A DNA stretch of 40,460 bases from Desulfarculus sp. (GCA_016218705.1 JACRDC010000030.1:1-40460); one strand, 5' to 3'; numbered from the stretch's first letter, positions 6,352 through 15,540 are shown. Program-made: numbers and translations. The notes: generated from the letters alone by a model not told the origin.

Positions 6352-8436
6352 CTAGACCTTGCGCACCTCCACGAATTGCTCTTGCAGGGACAGACCGCCG
6401 CCGGCGCGGTCCCATTTTTCCAGCCCGCCCTCCATGAGCAGGTTGTCGGCCACGCCCTGGCCCTTGGCCCGGGACTCCACCGGCAACTCGCGGCCAAAGC
6501 CGTGCACCATGAAGACCGCCTCGGGGTGGATGAACTCGGTGAGCCTCACCTTGATCTTGCCCGAGTGGGCACCGCTGGCGATCACCACCCGGTCGCCGTC
6601 CTCGATGCCCATGCGCGAGGCCACGGCCTGGTTGAGCCACAATAGGTTCTCGGGCATCTGGGCGTGCAGGCGCGGGTTGTTGACGGTGTGCCCCTGGCTG
6701 TGCAGGCTGCAGCGGCCAATGGTCAGGCGGAAGAAGCCGTTGGGCGGCACCGGCTTGGCGGCGTAGGGACCCATGGAAGGGATGCCCTCGCGGCGCCACT
6801 TCTCGCTGGCCACCTCTATCTTGCCCGAGGGCGTGGCCAGCTTCAGGCCGGCCATGCCGGCGTACAGGGGCTGGTTGGCCAGTTCCACGAAGCCTTTTTC
6901 CTCAAAGGACTCGGGCCGGTAACCAGTGCCCTCCAGTTGATAGTTCCAGATGTCCTCGGGGGTCTGGTAGGCCAGGGCCTTGAGGCCCAGGCGCGCCGCC
7001 AGCCCGGACGCGATCTCCCAGTCAGCCTTGGTGTCGAAGCGCGGCTCCTGGCAGCGCTGGCGCACGAAAAAGCTGGGTTTGAGGCCCCGCTGCAGGGCCA
7101 CGATGCTCTCGCGCTCCAGGTAGCTGGACAGAGGCAGGATGACGTCGGCCTGCCAGGCGGTGGCCGACCAACTGGAGGTCACACACACCAAGAGGTCCAG
7201 GTTGGCGAAGGCCTGTTGCAGCTTGCCGGGCTCGGGGTGGGCGCCCAGGGGGTCGTGCTGCCAGGCGATGTAGGCCTTGAGCGCATAGGGGTCGGCCGTC
7301 TCCATGGCCTGGTAGGCCAGGTGCAAGAGCCCAGGCCCTCCCTCGAACTGGGGGTACTTCCAGCCCACGCCGTCGGCGCGCTTCTCGTCCACGGCCAGGA
7401 ACAGGTCGCTGAGCTTGTTCAGACCCTTGCGCCCCAGGTCCGCGGGGTCGGGCGCCAGGGCCAGGCCGCCCTTGGCCCCGATGGAGCCCAGCAGCGCGTT
7501 GATGAGGAAGGCCGAGCGGCTGACGTAAAAGGAATCGTTGTAGCGCGAGGTCATCCAGCCCGGGTGCCAGATCACCGCCGGCGCCGCGCTCGCCAGGTCC
7601 TCGGCCAGGGCCACGATCTCGGCGGCGGCGATGCCCGTCTCGGCCTCCACCGCCTCGGGGCTGTAGGGCTCCACCAGGTTAATCAGCTCGTCAAAGCCAT
7701 GCACCCAGTCATGCACGAAGGCCTTATTGTAAAGCTCGCGCTTGATGAGCACGTGCATGATGGCCAGGTTGAGGGCGTAGTCGGTGCCGGGGCGGATCAT
7801 CAAAAAGCGGTCGGCCTTGCCCGCCGTGACCGTGGCGCGCACGTCAATCACCGTGAGCTTGCAGCCGCCCTGCAGGCCGTCCATCAGGTCGTTGCACTCG
7901 CGCACGTCAATGGACTCGAAGACGTTGCGGGTCTGCAACACCACGTGCTTGGCGCTCTTGTAGTCGTAGGTCAGCCGCTCCTCGCCGAAGCCGAAAAGCG
8001 ACAGGGCCGCGTGCTGCATGTTGACCGAGCAGGTGGAGTCGTTGCTGCAATAATTGGGGGAGCCCAGGCCGCGTATCAGGGCCTGAGTCAGGTCGGCGAA
8101 GGGACCGCCCCGGTCGGAGAGCAGGATGGCGCGTCCGCCGTGGGCCGAGCGCACGGCCTCCAGTTTCTGGGCCGCATAATCCAGGGCCTCGTCCCAGGTG
8201 GCCTTTTGCCACTTGCCCTCGCCGCGCTCGCCCTTGCGGATCATGGGGAACTGCGGCCGCTCGTCGTCACGCAGCATGGCGATGCCTGAGGCCCCGCGGG
8301 CGCACAGGGCGCCCCTGATGCCGGCGGCCTGCCGGTTGCCCTGGATGAACTGGCAGGCGCCGTTCTCCACATCCACCTGAATCGGGCAGCGCACTGAACA
8401 CATGCCGCAGACGCTGTAGACGACCTTACCGGACAT
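6352..8436 (-). CDS. Molybdopterin oxidoreductase catalytic subunit (PsrA/PhsA-like)
   Basis: A 694-residue DMSO-reductase-superfamily protein. An N-terminal 4Fe-4S motif has C10, C13, C17 and C45 (CGMCSVRC, then GALCARG). The segment GSPNYCSNDSTCSVN (125-139) is the polysulfide/thiosulfate-reductase-like active-site region; C136 is the likely molybdenum ligand. The C-terminal molydopterin-binding domain includes SLHSQGHTVNNPRLHAQMPE and the beta-barrel region GDRVVIASG. It lacks a twin-arginine signal, so unlike most Psr/Phs enzymes it should be cytoplasmic. It follows nuoN by 163 nt on the same strand and precedes its ferredoxin partner. The substrate is not determinable; sulfur-compound reduction, an organic substrate or electron delivery to the adjacent complex I are all possible. 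Confidence 0.85.
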   Translation of the reverse strand: MSGKVVYSVCGMCSVRCPIQVDVENGACQFIQGNRQAAGIRGALCARGASGIAMLRDDERPQFPMIRKGERGEGKWQKATWDEALDYAAQKLEAVRSAHGGRAILLSDRGGPFADLTQALIRGLGSPNYCSNDSTCSVNMQHAALSLFGFGEERLTYDYKSAKHVVLQTRNVFESIDVRECNDLMDGLQGGCKLTVIDVRATVTAGKADRFLMIRPGTDYALNLAIMHVLIKRELYNKAFVHDWVHGFDELINLVEPYSPEAVEAETGIAAAEIVALAEDLASAAPAVIWHPGWMTSRYNDSFYVSRSAFLINALLGSIGAKGGLALAPDPADLGRKGLNKLSDLFLAVDEKRADGVGWKYPQFEGGPGLLHLAYQAMETADPYALKAYIAWQHDPLGAHPEPGKLQQAFANLDLLVCVTSSWSATAWQADVILPLSSYLERESIVALQRGLKPSFFVRQRCQEPRFDTKADWEIASGLAARLGLKALAYQTPEDIWNYQLEGTGYRPESFEEKGFVELANQPLYAGMAGLKLATPSGKIEVASEKWRREGIPSMGPYAAKPVPPNGFFRLTIGRCSLHSQGHTVNNPRLHAQMPENLLWLNQAVASRMGIEDGDRVVIASGAHSGKIKVRLTEFIHPEAVFMVHGFGRELPVESRAKGQGVADNLLMEGGLEKWDRAGGGLSLQEQFVEVRKV

Positions 8437-8543
8437 TACTTCCTCCCCAGCTTGTGCCGGACCCTATGGCAAAACTCTTGGGCATGTCCCCCCTCGCGGG
8501 GTCCGCCGCCTGGATCGTTGCCTAGGCGGCTCTTGCTTTTCCG

Positions 8544-8565
8544 GCCGGGCGCCGTGCGCCCCGGC
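8544..8565. other. Hairpin in the gap between nuoN and the molybdopterin enzyme gene
   Basis: GCCGGGCGC (8544-8552) pairs with GCGCCCCGGC (8556-8565) with one bulged base. On the minus strand it is not followed by a T run, so it is not a typical Rho-independent terminator; it could be a processing or partial-termination site that sets different expression for nuo and the downstream pair. Confidence 0.35.
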
Positions 8566-8599
8566 GGGGGCGGCCCTTGATGGCTTCCTGATAACAACC

Positions 8600-10042
8600 T
8601 TAGGGCATAAGCTGCCTGCCGGCAGCCTCGGCCCATTTGAACACGGGCGTGGGGATGGCCCCCAGAATGAGAATGGCGGCCGCCAACACCCCGCCCCACA
8701 GGGCGCTGTCGGCCCGGGGCTGCACGAACTCACCCTCGGCCTCGCTGGTGTAGGCGTGCCGCACCAGGTTGAGATAGTAGTAGATGGAGATGGCCGTGTT
8801 GACCGCGGCCACGATCACCAGCCAGTCGTAACCCCGGTTCCAGGCCGCGGTGAGCAAGAAAAGCTTGCCCATGAACCCAGCTGTGGGCGGCAGGCCCACC
8901 AGGGAGAAGGCCGCCACCGCCAGCACGAAGGCCAGGAAGGGGGCGCGCTTGTACAGGCCGTTGAGATCGTCCAGTTGCAGGTTGCGGCCGTCGGTGGCCA
9001 GCCGGCAGACCACCCAGAAGCAGCAAAGGTTCATCAGCAGATAGACCAGGCTGTAGAAGCCCGCCGCGGCCAGGCCCTTGGAGGAGGCGGCCACCAGGCC
9101 CAGCATGACGTAGCCGGCGTGGGCCACGCTGGAGTAGCCCAGGATACGCTTGATGTCCTTCTGGGTCAGGGCGGCCAAGTTGCCGAAGGTCATGGAAGCC
9201 GCGCCCAGCACCGCCAGCACCGTGGTGATCTCCAGGCCGGGCTTGAGCATGGCCGCCAGGCGGATGAGTATCACCACCGCGCCCAGCTTGGGCAGGGTGG
9301 CGGCGTAGGCCGCCGTCTCGTTGCTGGTGCCGTCGTAGACGTCCGGGCACCAAAAATGGAAGGGGAACAGGGCCAGCTTGAAGAAGAAGCCCACCATGAA
9401 CAGGCTCAGGCCTCCTATGGCCAGGGGCGCCTCGGCCCAGGACCAAGGCTTGCTGGTGAGCACCGCCAGGTAGCTGGAGTGCTGGGAGGCCAGGATGTAG
9501 GACAGGCCGAACAGGGCGATGGCCGTGGCCGCCGCGCCGAAGAGGATGTACTTGATGCCGGCCTCGGAGGCTCTGGGGTCCTTGCCCCGCAGGGGGATCA
9601 AGGCGTACAGGCTGTAGGAGGAAATCTCCAGGGCCAGGTAGATGGTGATGAGTTCCACCGAGCTGGCCAGGATCATCAGGCCCAGGGCGCTCAGGGACAA
9701 CAGCATGAAATAGTCGGCGCGCTTGGAGGCCTCTAGGGTGGGCTGGTTGGAGGCGTTGAGGGCGGCGATGGCGAAACCCACGGCCACGGCCAGCTTGAAG
9801 AACTGGGACAGGCCGTCAATCTTGTAGGCGTCCCAGAACATCATGCCGCTGTCGCCCAGGCTGAAGGCCGCGGACACGGCCACGGCCACCGCCCCCAACG
9901 GCACCCAGGCGGTCTGGGCGGCCAGGCTGGCCCCGCCCGCGGCCTGCTCCTGCTGGGGCTTGGCCAGGGCCTGCAGGAACAGGACCAGGGTCATGGCCAG
10001 TTGCAAGAATTCCGGGATGAATAGAGCGCTATTAAAATTCAC
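8600..10042 (-). CDS. nuoN: NADH-quinone oxidoreductase subunit N
   Basis: A 480-residue polytopic proton-antiporter-like subunit of complex I. Family-typical segments include VELITIYLALEISSYSLYAL with the key glutamate of TM5, FHFWCPDVYDG, LAALTQKDIKRILGYSSVAHAGY and SLVGLPPTAGFMGKLFLL. Translation appears to start at GTG 10042, preceded by GGAG with 7 nt spacing. It is the last canonical complex I gene here, 20 nt after nuoM, and completes the membrane arm. Confidence 0.93.
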   Translation of the reverse strand: MNFNSALFIPEFLQLAMTLVLFLQALAKPQQEQAAGGASLAAQTAWVPLGAVAVAVSAAFSLGDSGMMFWDAYKIDGLSQFFKLAVAVGFAIAALNASNQPTLEASKRADYFMLLSLSALGLMILASSVELITIYLALEISSYSLYALIPLRGKDPRASEAGIKYILFGAAATAIALFGLSYILASQHSSYLAVLTSKPWSWAEAPLAIGGLSLFMVGFFFKLALFPFHFWCPDVYDGTSNETAAYAATLPKLGAVVILIRLAAMLKPGLEITTVLAVLGAASMTFGNLAALTQKDIKRILGYSSVAHAGYVMLGLVAASSKGLAAAGFYSLVYLLMNLCCFWVVCRLATDGRNLQLDDLNGLYKRAPFLAFVLAVAAFSLVGLPPTAGFMGKLFLLTAAWNRGYDWLVIVAAVNTAISIYYYLNLVRHAYTSEAEGEFVQPRADSALWGGVLAAAILILGAIPTPVFKWAEAAGRQLMP

Positions 10043-10062
10043 AGGAATTCTCCTCTACAAGC

Positions 10063-11616
10063 TCAGCGGGGCAGCTTATGGGCCTGGCCGGCGGCATTGG
10101 TTTCCAGGGCCAGGCTCAAGGGCGTCTCGGGCACGGTGGCGGTGACCGCCACGCCGCTACGGCTGCGGAACTCATCCAATACCCGGTTAAGGGTGGGGTC
10201 AATGGCCCGCAAGGTAAGACCAGGGGCCAGGCCCAGGTAGAAGACCAGGATGGCCAACGGCACGAAGTAGGCCCACTCCCTGGTGTTCAGGTCCTTCCAT
10301 TCCTTGGCCTTGGTGGGCTCGCCCCAGGCCAGCTTCTGGCCCAAGCGCAGCATGTAGGCCGCGCCCAGCATCACGCCGGGAACGATGGCCGCGCCGATCC
10401 AGGGGTTGGACTTGAAGGCGCCGATGAGCACCAGAAGCTCGCCCACGAAGCTGTTGGTGCCCGGGAAGCCCAGGGAGGACAAGGCGAAGAGCCCGAAGAA
10501 GAACATATAGGCCGGCAGGTATTTGCCCAGGCCCAGGTTCTCGCTAATCTCGCGGCTGTGGCTGCGCTCGTAGATGGCGCCCACCAGCATAAACAGGCCG
10601 CCGGTGGTGATGCCGTGGTTGAGCATCACCATGAGCGCGCCCTCGAAGCCCCTGAGCGAGAACAGGAAGATGCCCAGGGTCACGAAGCCCATGTGGGCCA
10701 CCGAGGAGTAGGCGATCAGCTTCTTCATGTCGCGCTGGCCCAGGGCCACGAAGCCGCCATACAGTATGGAAGCGATTGAGATGGCGATCATCATGGGCGC
10801 GAAGTACTGGCTGGCCTGGGGCGTCAGCGGCAGGCAGAAGCGCAGGAAACCGTAGGCCCCCATCTTGAGCAGCACCGAGGCCAGCAAGACCGAGCCGGCC
10901 GTGGGGGCCTCCACGTGGGCCGCCGGCAACCAGGTGTGGAAGGGGAACATGGGCACCTTGATGGCAAAGGCCAGGGCCATGGCCAGGAAGGCCCAGTACT
11001 GGAACTTGAAGGAGTAGGTCTTGGCCGAAAGCTCGGGGATGCTGAAGGTCCCGCCGGCCCAGTAGAAGGCCACCATGGCCACCAGAAGCAGCGTGGAGCC
11101 GGCCAGGGTGTACAAGAAGAACTTGAGCGAGGCGTAGCGCCGGTCAGGCCCGCCCCATACCGCGATCAAGAGGAACATGGGGACCAGCATGGCCTCCCAG
11201 AAGATGTAGAAGAGCACGAAGTCCAGCGCCAGAAAGACGCCGATGCAGGCCGAGGTCATCATCAGGAGGCTGAAGTGGAACTCCTTGACCCGCTTGCTGA
11301 TGTAGGACCAGGAGCAGAGCACGCACAGAGGCAGCAAGAGCGCCGTCAGAAGCACCATCAAGAGGCTGATGCCGTCCATGCCCAGGTAGTAGGAAAGGCC
11401 CCAGTCCTTTACCCATTCGGCCCGTTCCACGAACTGGTAGCCCTGCTGGGTCATGTCGAAGTTGAACAAGGGCAGGCACAGGGCGGCCTCCACCAAACCC
11501 ACCACCAAGGTGAAGAGCCTGATGGTTTTTTCTTCCTTGAGGAAGGGCAGCACCAGACAGCCGGCCACCGGGAAGAAGATCAGGAAGGATAATATGGGCC
11601 AAGTGCTCTGACTCAT
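10063..11616 (-). CDS. nuoM: NADH-quinone oxidoreductase subunit M
   Basis: A 517-residue antiporter-like membrane subunit. It has the NuoM hallmarks LFYIFWEAMLVPMFLLIAVW with the TM5 glutamate, FPFHTWLPAAHVEAPTAGSV with the conserved lysine region nearby, and QRDMKKLIAYSSVAHMGFV. About 14 membrane segments are evident. ATG 11616 is preceded by GGAG 5 nt upstream. It forms one proton channel of the membrane arm together with NuoN and the two further antiporter-type proteins of the operon. Confidence 0.94.
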   Translation of the reverse strand: MSQSTWPILSFLIFFPVAGCLVLPFLKEEKTIRLFTLVVGLVEAALCLPLFNFDMTQQGYQFVERAEWVKDWGLSYYLGMDGISLLMVLLTALLLPLCVLCSWSYISKRVKEFHFSLLMMTSACIGVFLALDFVLFYIFWEAMLVPMFLLIAVWGGPDRRYASLKFFLYTLAGSTLLLVAMVAFYWAGGTFSIPELSAKTYSFKFQYWAFLAMALAFAIKVPMFPFHTWLPAAHVEAPTAGSVLLASVLLKMGAYGFLRFCLPLTPQASQYFAPMMIAISIASILYGGFVALGQRDMKKLIAYSSVAHMGFVTLGIFLFSLRGFEGALMVMLNHGITTGGLFMLVGAIYERSHSREISENLGLGKYLPAYMFFFGLFALSSLGFPGTNSFVGELLVLIGAFKSNPWIGAAIVPGVMLGAAYMLRLGQKLAWGEPTKAKEWKDLNTREWAYFVPLAILVFYLGLAPGLTLRAIDPTLNRVLDEFRSRSGVAVTATVPETPLSLALETNAAGQAHKLPR

Positions 11617-11656
11617 CGTGTCTCCGTCATGACTAGCGGTTGCTGTCCGTTGGCGC

Positions 11657-13420
11657 CTATCTGAGGAACCAGACCAGGCCGAAGATCAAAAGCCCCAGGA
11701 TGGCCGCCGCCGCCAGGTAGTCCTGCAGGCGTCCGGTCTGGGCCAGGGTGGCGCCCTCGCCCACCCGCCGCACGTTGATGGCGGTGCCGTCCACCACGCC
11801 GTCAATGGCCGCCTTGTCGAACCAGGCGCTGCCGCCGGCGATCTTGAGCATGCCCTTCAGGCCCACGCGGGCGTAGAACTCGGTCCACCAGTTGTCCAGC
11901 TTCTCCAGGATGTAGCGGCAGATGACCATGAAGCCCTGGGCCACCAGGCGGTAGAAGTAATCGAAGTCCAGGTTGAGCTTGGCCTCGGGCTTGAGCTTGT
12001 GGCGCAAGAGGTAGAAGCCCAGGCCCGTGAAGCCCAAGAGGAGCAGCGATTGCAGCACGTGCCAGGAGGTGTAGGGCACGTACTCCACGGGGTGGGGCAA
12101 AAGCTTGTAGAGGAACTCGGGCTGGATACCGATGTAGAAGCACAGCAGCCCGCCCATGGCCATGGCGATGTACATGTTGCGGGGCACCGGATTAAGCGGC
12201 ATGCCGGGGTCGGGCTTGCTGAACCAGGCGAAGTAGGGCAGCTTGATGCCCACCGAGAGGAAGGTACCCACCGCGGCGATCTCCATGCCCACCGCCAGCC
12301 AGGTGTGATGGGCCTCGGCCGCGCCGGTGATGGTCATCGTCTTGCTCACGAAGCCCGAGAACAAGGGGAAGCCGGAGATGCTCACGGCCGCGATCATGTA
12401 CCAGAAGAAGGCCCAGGGCAGGCGCTTGAACAGGCCGCCCAGCTCGCTGAGCTTGGCGGTGCCGGCGGCGTAGAGCAGGGTGCCGGCGCCCATGAACAAC
12501 AGGCCCTTGTAGAGGATGTGGGCATAGGCGTGGGCGCAGGCGCCGTCTATGGTCATGGCCGTGCCCACGCCGATGCCGGCCACCATGTACCCCACCTGGG
12601 AGACGATGTGATAGGCCAGGATGCGCCGGGCGTTGTTTTCGATGGTGGCGTAGAAGACGCCGTAGAGGGTCATCAGGGTGCCCATGATGCCCAGGATCTC
12701 GAAGCCCGAGAAGCCGCGCAAGAGCACGTAGACGGCCGTTTTGGTGGTGAAGGCGCTCATGAACACCGCGCCGGTGACCGTGGCCTCGGGATAGGCGTCG
12801 GGCAGCCAGGCGTGCAGGGGAATCACCGCGGCGTTGACGCAGAAGCCCAGCATGATGAGGATGTCGTAGAGATTGACCGCGTGGGGGTTGGCGGCCTCGA
12901 AGGCGAAGGTGCCCAGGGCCTTGTAGCGCAGCAATAGGCCGGCCAGCAGCAAGAGACCGCCCAGGGTGTGGAACAGGAAGTAGCGGATGCCCGCGTTCGT
13001 GGAGGCCGGCACCCGGCGCAGCCACACCAGGAAGGTGGAGGAGACGCTCATCAGCTCCCAGCAGATGAACAGCGTGACGTAGTCGCCGGCGAAGGTGCAG
13101 CCAAAGGCCCCGGCGATGTACATGCAGGCGGCCATGTGCTGCCACTTGTCGTCCACATGCAGGGCGTAGATGAAACCGATCACCGCCTGGATGGCGAACA
13201 CGTGGGCGAAGACCAGGGAGAGCTGGTCCACCCGGCCCACGGTGAGCGTGAGCCCCAGGTATTGCAACTGGGTGTGCACGCCCTGCTGCATGGTCAGCAC
13301 GCTAAGGACGGCCAACAGCGCCGCCACCGGCGGCACCCAACGCCCCAGCTTGCCCGGCAAGGCCCAGACCAAGAGGGCGCTGATAACGAAGAAGATGGTG
13401 GGGTGGACGAATTCGGTCAC
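11657..13420 (-). CDS. NuoL-like antiporter subunit of complex I
   Basis: A 587-residue member of the NuoL/M/N-MrpA/D family in the position normally held by nuoL, directly before nuoM. Core motifs include VTLFICWELMSVSSTFLVW with the TM5 glutamate, IPLHAWLPDAYPEATVTGAV and RRILAYHIVSQVGYM. The first ~470 residues look closer to MrpD-type antiporters than to classical NuoL. The tail, however (WFDKAAIDGVVDG, then LAQTGRLQDYLAAAA and a last membrane segment), matches the usual end of NuoL, which in complex I carries the lateral helix. It probably acts as the distal proton-pumping subunit. A GTG start at 13420 is used, with a weak AAGGG upstream. Whether a full-length lateral helix exists cannot be judged by eye. 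Confidence 0.82.
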   Translation of the reverse strand: MTEFVHPTIFFVISALLVWALPGKLGRWVPPVAALLAVLSVLTMQQGVHTQLQYLGLTLTVGRVDQLSLVFAHVFAIQAVIGFIYALHVDDKWQHMAACMYIAGAFGCTFAGDYVTLFICWELMSVSSTFLVWLRRVPASTNAGIRYFLFHTLGGLLLLAGLLLRYKALGTFAFEAANPHAVNLYDILIMLGFCVNAAVIPLHAWLPDAYPEATVTGAVFMSAFTTKTAVYVLLRGFSGFEILGIMGTLMTLYGVFYATIENNARRILAYHIVSQVGYMVAGIGVGTAMTIDGACAHAYAHILYKGLLFMGAGTLLYAAGTAKLSELGGLFKRLPWAFFWYMIAAVSISGFPLFSGFVSKTMTITGAAEAHHTWLAVGMEIAAVGTFLSVGIKLPYFAWFSKPDPGMPLNPVPRNMYIAMAMGGLLCFYIGIQPEFLYKLLPHPVEYVPYTSWHVLQSLLLLGFTGLGFYLLRHKLKPEAKLNLDFDYFYRLVAQGFMVICRYILEKLDNWWTEFYARVGLKGMLKIAGGSAWFDKAAIDGVVDGTAINVRRVGEGATLAQTGRLQDYLAAAAILGLLIFGLVWFLR

Positions 13421-13450
13421 GGCGATGCCCTTTTCTAGGTTAAAGAGGCC

Positions 13451-13726
13451 CTAGCCCCGCTTTTCGTAGTAGTCCTCGTCCTTGCCCAGGAAGGTGTGGG
13501 CCGCTCCCTTGGCCAGCTTGCCCAGCACCACCGCCACGATCAGGCCAAACAGCGCCCAAAAACCGGGCAGCTTCTCAAGATCGAAGTGGGGGTGAGGCAC
13601 CTGGATCAGCACATTCAAGAGCACCAGCACGCCCAGGCTGACAAACATCAGCTTCTTGAGCCCCTTGGCGCCTCCCTGCGGGGGCTGCGCCGGCTGGTCG
13701 TGGGTGTGTTCGGGTTCGTGCGACAT
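13451..13726 (-). CDS. Small membrane protein of the complex I operon
   Basis: A 91-residue protein with a His/Pro-rich soluble N-terminus (MSHEPEHTHDQPAQPPQ), two hydrophobic segments (about residues 25-43 and 55-72) and a charged C-terminus (DEDYYEKRG). It lies between the two MrpD/NuoL-like genes with short gaps on each side (15 and 30 nt) and a GGAGG site before ATG 13726. I recognise no named family. Its position suggests an accessory subunit or assembly factor of the antiporter arm. Confidence 0.75.
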   Translation of the reverse strand: MSHEPEHTHDQPAQPPQGGAKGLKKLMFVSLGVLVLLNVLIQVPHPHFDLEKLPGFWALFGLIVAVVLGKLAKGAAHTFLGKDEDYYEKRG

Positions 13727-13741
13727 GGCTTGCGCCCTCCC

Positions 13742-15217
13742 CTAGTGGCCCCTGAAGGCGGTGATGAACTGGAAGAAGGTCTCGGGGTAGAGCCCCAGGA
13801 ACACGCTCATGGCGGCGGTGAAGCACAGGGGCACCACCATGGTCATGGGGGCCTCGGAGAATTTCTCGATGTCCACGCCCGGCGCCGGTTTCTCGAAGAA
13901 GGCCTTGTACACTATGGGCGTGAAGTAGGCCGCGTTGAGTATGGTGCTGGACAACAGGGCGATAAGGAAGATGTACTGGCCGCTGCTCACCGCGCCGTTG
14001 ACCATGTACCATTTGCTGACGAACCCGCACACCGGCGGCACGCCGATCATGGACAGGGAGGCCACGGCGAAGGCCCCGAAGGTCCAGGGCATGCGCCGGC
14101 CCACCCCGTGCAGCAGGCTGATCTTCTTGTGGTGGGTGGCCACGTAGATGGCGCCAGCCGCGAAGAACAGGGTGATCTTGCTGAAGGCGTGGTGGGCGAT
14201 GTGGGCCAGGCCGCCCTGGACGGCCAGGGGCGAGAGCAGGGCCACGCCCAGCACCACGTAGGAGAGCTGGCTGACCGTGGAGTAGGCCAGCCGGGCCTTG
14301 AGGTCGTCCTTGGTCAGCGCGATGCAGGAGGCCACCACGATGGTGACGGCGGCGAAGGCCGCCGTGGCCACGCCCAGGCCCAGGCTATCCATGAGGTTGA
14401 CGCCGAAGCCCGACAAGAGCACCCGGCTGACCGAGAAGACGCCGGCCTTCACCACGGCCACGGCGTGCAACAGGGCCGAGACCGGGGTTGGGGCCACCAT
14501 GGCCGAGGGCAGCCAGTTGTGCAGGGGCATGATGGCGGCCTTGGCCAGGCCGGCCACGTACAGGGCGTAGGTGATCTGCACCAGCAGAGGGTTGGCGTCG
14601 GCCGGGAACATACCCTTGACCATGTCGCCCAGGTGGAAGTCCAGGGTGCCGCAGAGCACGTAGGTCAGGATCATGGCCGGCAGAAGGAACAGCTTGGAGG
14701 TGCCCATGAGGTAGACCAGATACTTGCGCGCCCCGTGGTAGGCCTCCTCGTCCTGGTGGTGGGCCACCAGGGGGTAGGTAAAGACGGTGATGACCTCGTA
14801 GAAGAAGTAGAGGGTGAAGATGTTGCCGCTCATGGCCACGCCCACGGCGCCGAAGATGGCCACCGCGAAGCAGAAGTAGTAGCGGGTCTGGGCGTGCTCC
14901 TTGAGGGAGCGCATGTAGCCGATGTTGTAGAAAGTGGCCAGCATCCACAGGAAGGAGGCCACGATGGCGAAGATCAGCGTAAGGCCGTCCACCACCAGCT
15001 TGATGGTGATGCCCGGCAGAATGGTGAACAGCGTGTAGTGCAGGATATGGCCGTCCAGCACCGGCGGCACGAAGCTCAAGACGATGGCGAAGGTGATGGC
15101 CCCCGCCACTAGGGAGATGCCTTCGCGCACGTTGATGTTTTCGCGAAACAGCCAGATGGCCAGCGGGGCCAGACCCGTGATCAGGATAGGCCAGATGAGC
15201 GCGGTGGTTTCGATCAT
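13742..15217 (-). CDS. MrpD-like proton/cation antiporter subunit (extra antiporter of complex I)
   Basis: A 491-residue antiporter-family protein inserted between nuoK and the NuoL-like gene. Seen: IFTLYFFYEVITVFTYPLV with the TM5 glutamate, MPLHNWLPSAMVAPTPVSAL with the adjacent VAVVKAG lysine, and KDDLKARLAYSTVSQLSYV. Sequence style is that of Mrp antiporter subunit D rather than NuoM or NuoN. It starts 6 nt after the nuoK stop, so it is part of the operon. In Mrp complexes such subunits translocate H+ or Na+; here it would be a fourth ion channel or a docking piece of the membrane arm. The coupling ion cannot be told. Confidence 0.85.
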   Translation of the reverse strand: MIETTALIWPILITGLAPLAIWLFRENINVREGISLVAGAITFAIVLSFVPPVLDGHILHYTLFTILPGITIKLVVDGLTLIFAIVASFLWMLATFYNIGYMRSLKEHAQTRYYFCFAVAIFGAVGVAMSGNIFTLYFFYEVITVFTYPLVAHHQDEEAYHGARKYLVYLMGTSKLFLLPAMILTYVLCGTLDFHLGDMVKGMFPADANPLLVQITYALYVAGLAKAAIMPLHNWLPSAMVAPTPVSALLHAVAVVKAGVFSVSRVLLSGFGVNLMDSLGLGVATAAFAAVTIVVASCIALTKDDLKARLAYSTVSQLSYVVLGVALLSPLAVQGGLAHIAHHAFSKITLFFAAGAIYVATHHKKISLLHGVGRRMPWTFGAFAVASLSMIGVPPVCGFVSKWYMVNGAVSSGQYIFLIALLSSTILNAAYFTPIVYKAFFEKPAPGVDIEKFSEAPMTMVVPLCFTAAMSVFLGLYPETFFQFITAFRGH

Positions 15218-15223
15218 GGTTCT

Positions 15224-15532
15224 CTATCCCCGCAAGGTGGAAATCTTGGCACTGTCGGAGGTGCCGAAGCGCTTGAACACGACCAGGATGATGGCCAGCA
15301 CCAAGGTGGCCTCGGCCGCCGCCAGACCCATGACCAAAAGCGTGCCCACCTGGCCCAGGGCGTCGGAGGCCGGGGTCAGCCGGGCGCTGGCCACCAGGGC
15401 CAGGCCGGCGCCGTTGAGCATCAGCTCCACCGAGATGAGCATGCCCACCAGGGTCTTGCGGATGGTGATGCCATACAGGCCCAGGGCCAGCAGCAATAGG
15501 GCCGCCAGGTGGAACAGCACCAGGGGGTTCAT
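15224..15532 (-). CDS. nuoK: NADH-quinone oxidoreductase subunit K
   Basis: A 102-residue, three-TM subunit of the membrane arm. Contains TLVGMLISVELMLNGAGLAL with the conserved membrane glutamate and AAAEATLVLAIILVVFKR with the second. ATG 15532 lies 8 nt after the nuoJ stop. The frame continues upstream, but that part overlaps nuoJ and is a shadow. Confidence 0.94.
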   Translation of the reverse strand: MNPLVLFHLAALLLLALGLYGITIRKTLVGMLISVELMLNGAGLALVASARLTPASDALGQVGTLLVMGLAAAEATLVLAIILVVFKRFGTSDSAKISTLRG

Positions 15533-15540
15533 GGCAGGTA

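Noticed and set aside
6664-8289. 541-codon plus-strand frame opposite the molybdopterin enzyme gene
   Set aside because: Shadow frame with low-complexity composition; the minus strand encodes a well-conserved catalytic subunit over the same bases.
13496-15112. 538-codon plus-strand frame opposite the MrpD-like gene
   Set aside because: Shadow of a membrane-protein gene, full of His/Gly/Glu/Asp runs typical of antisense translation.
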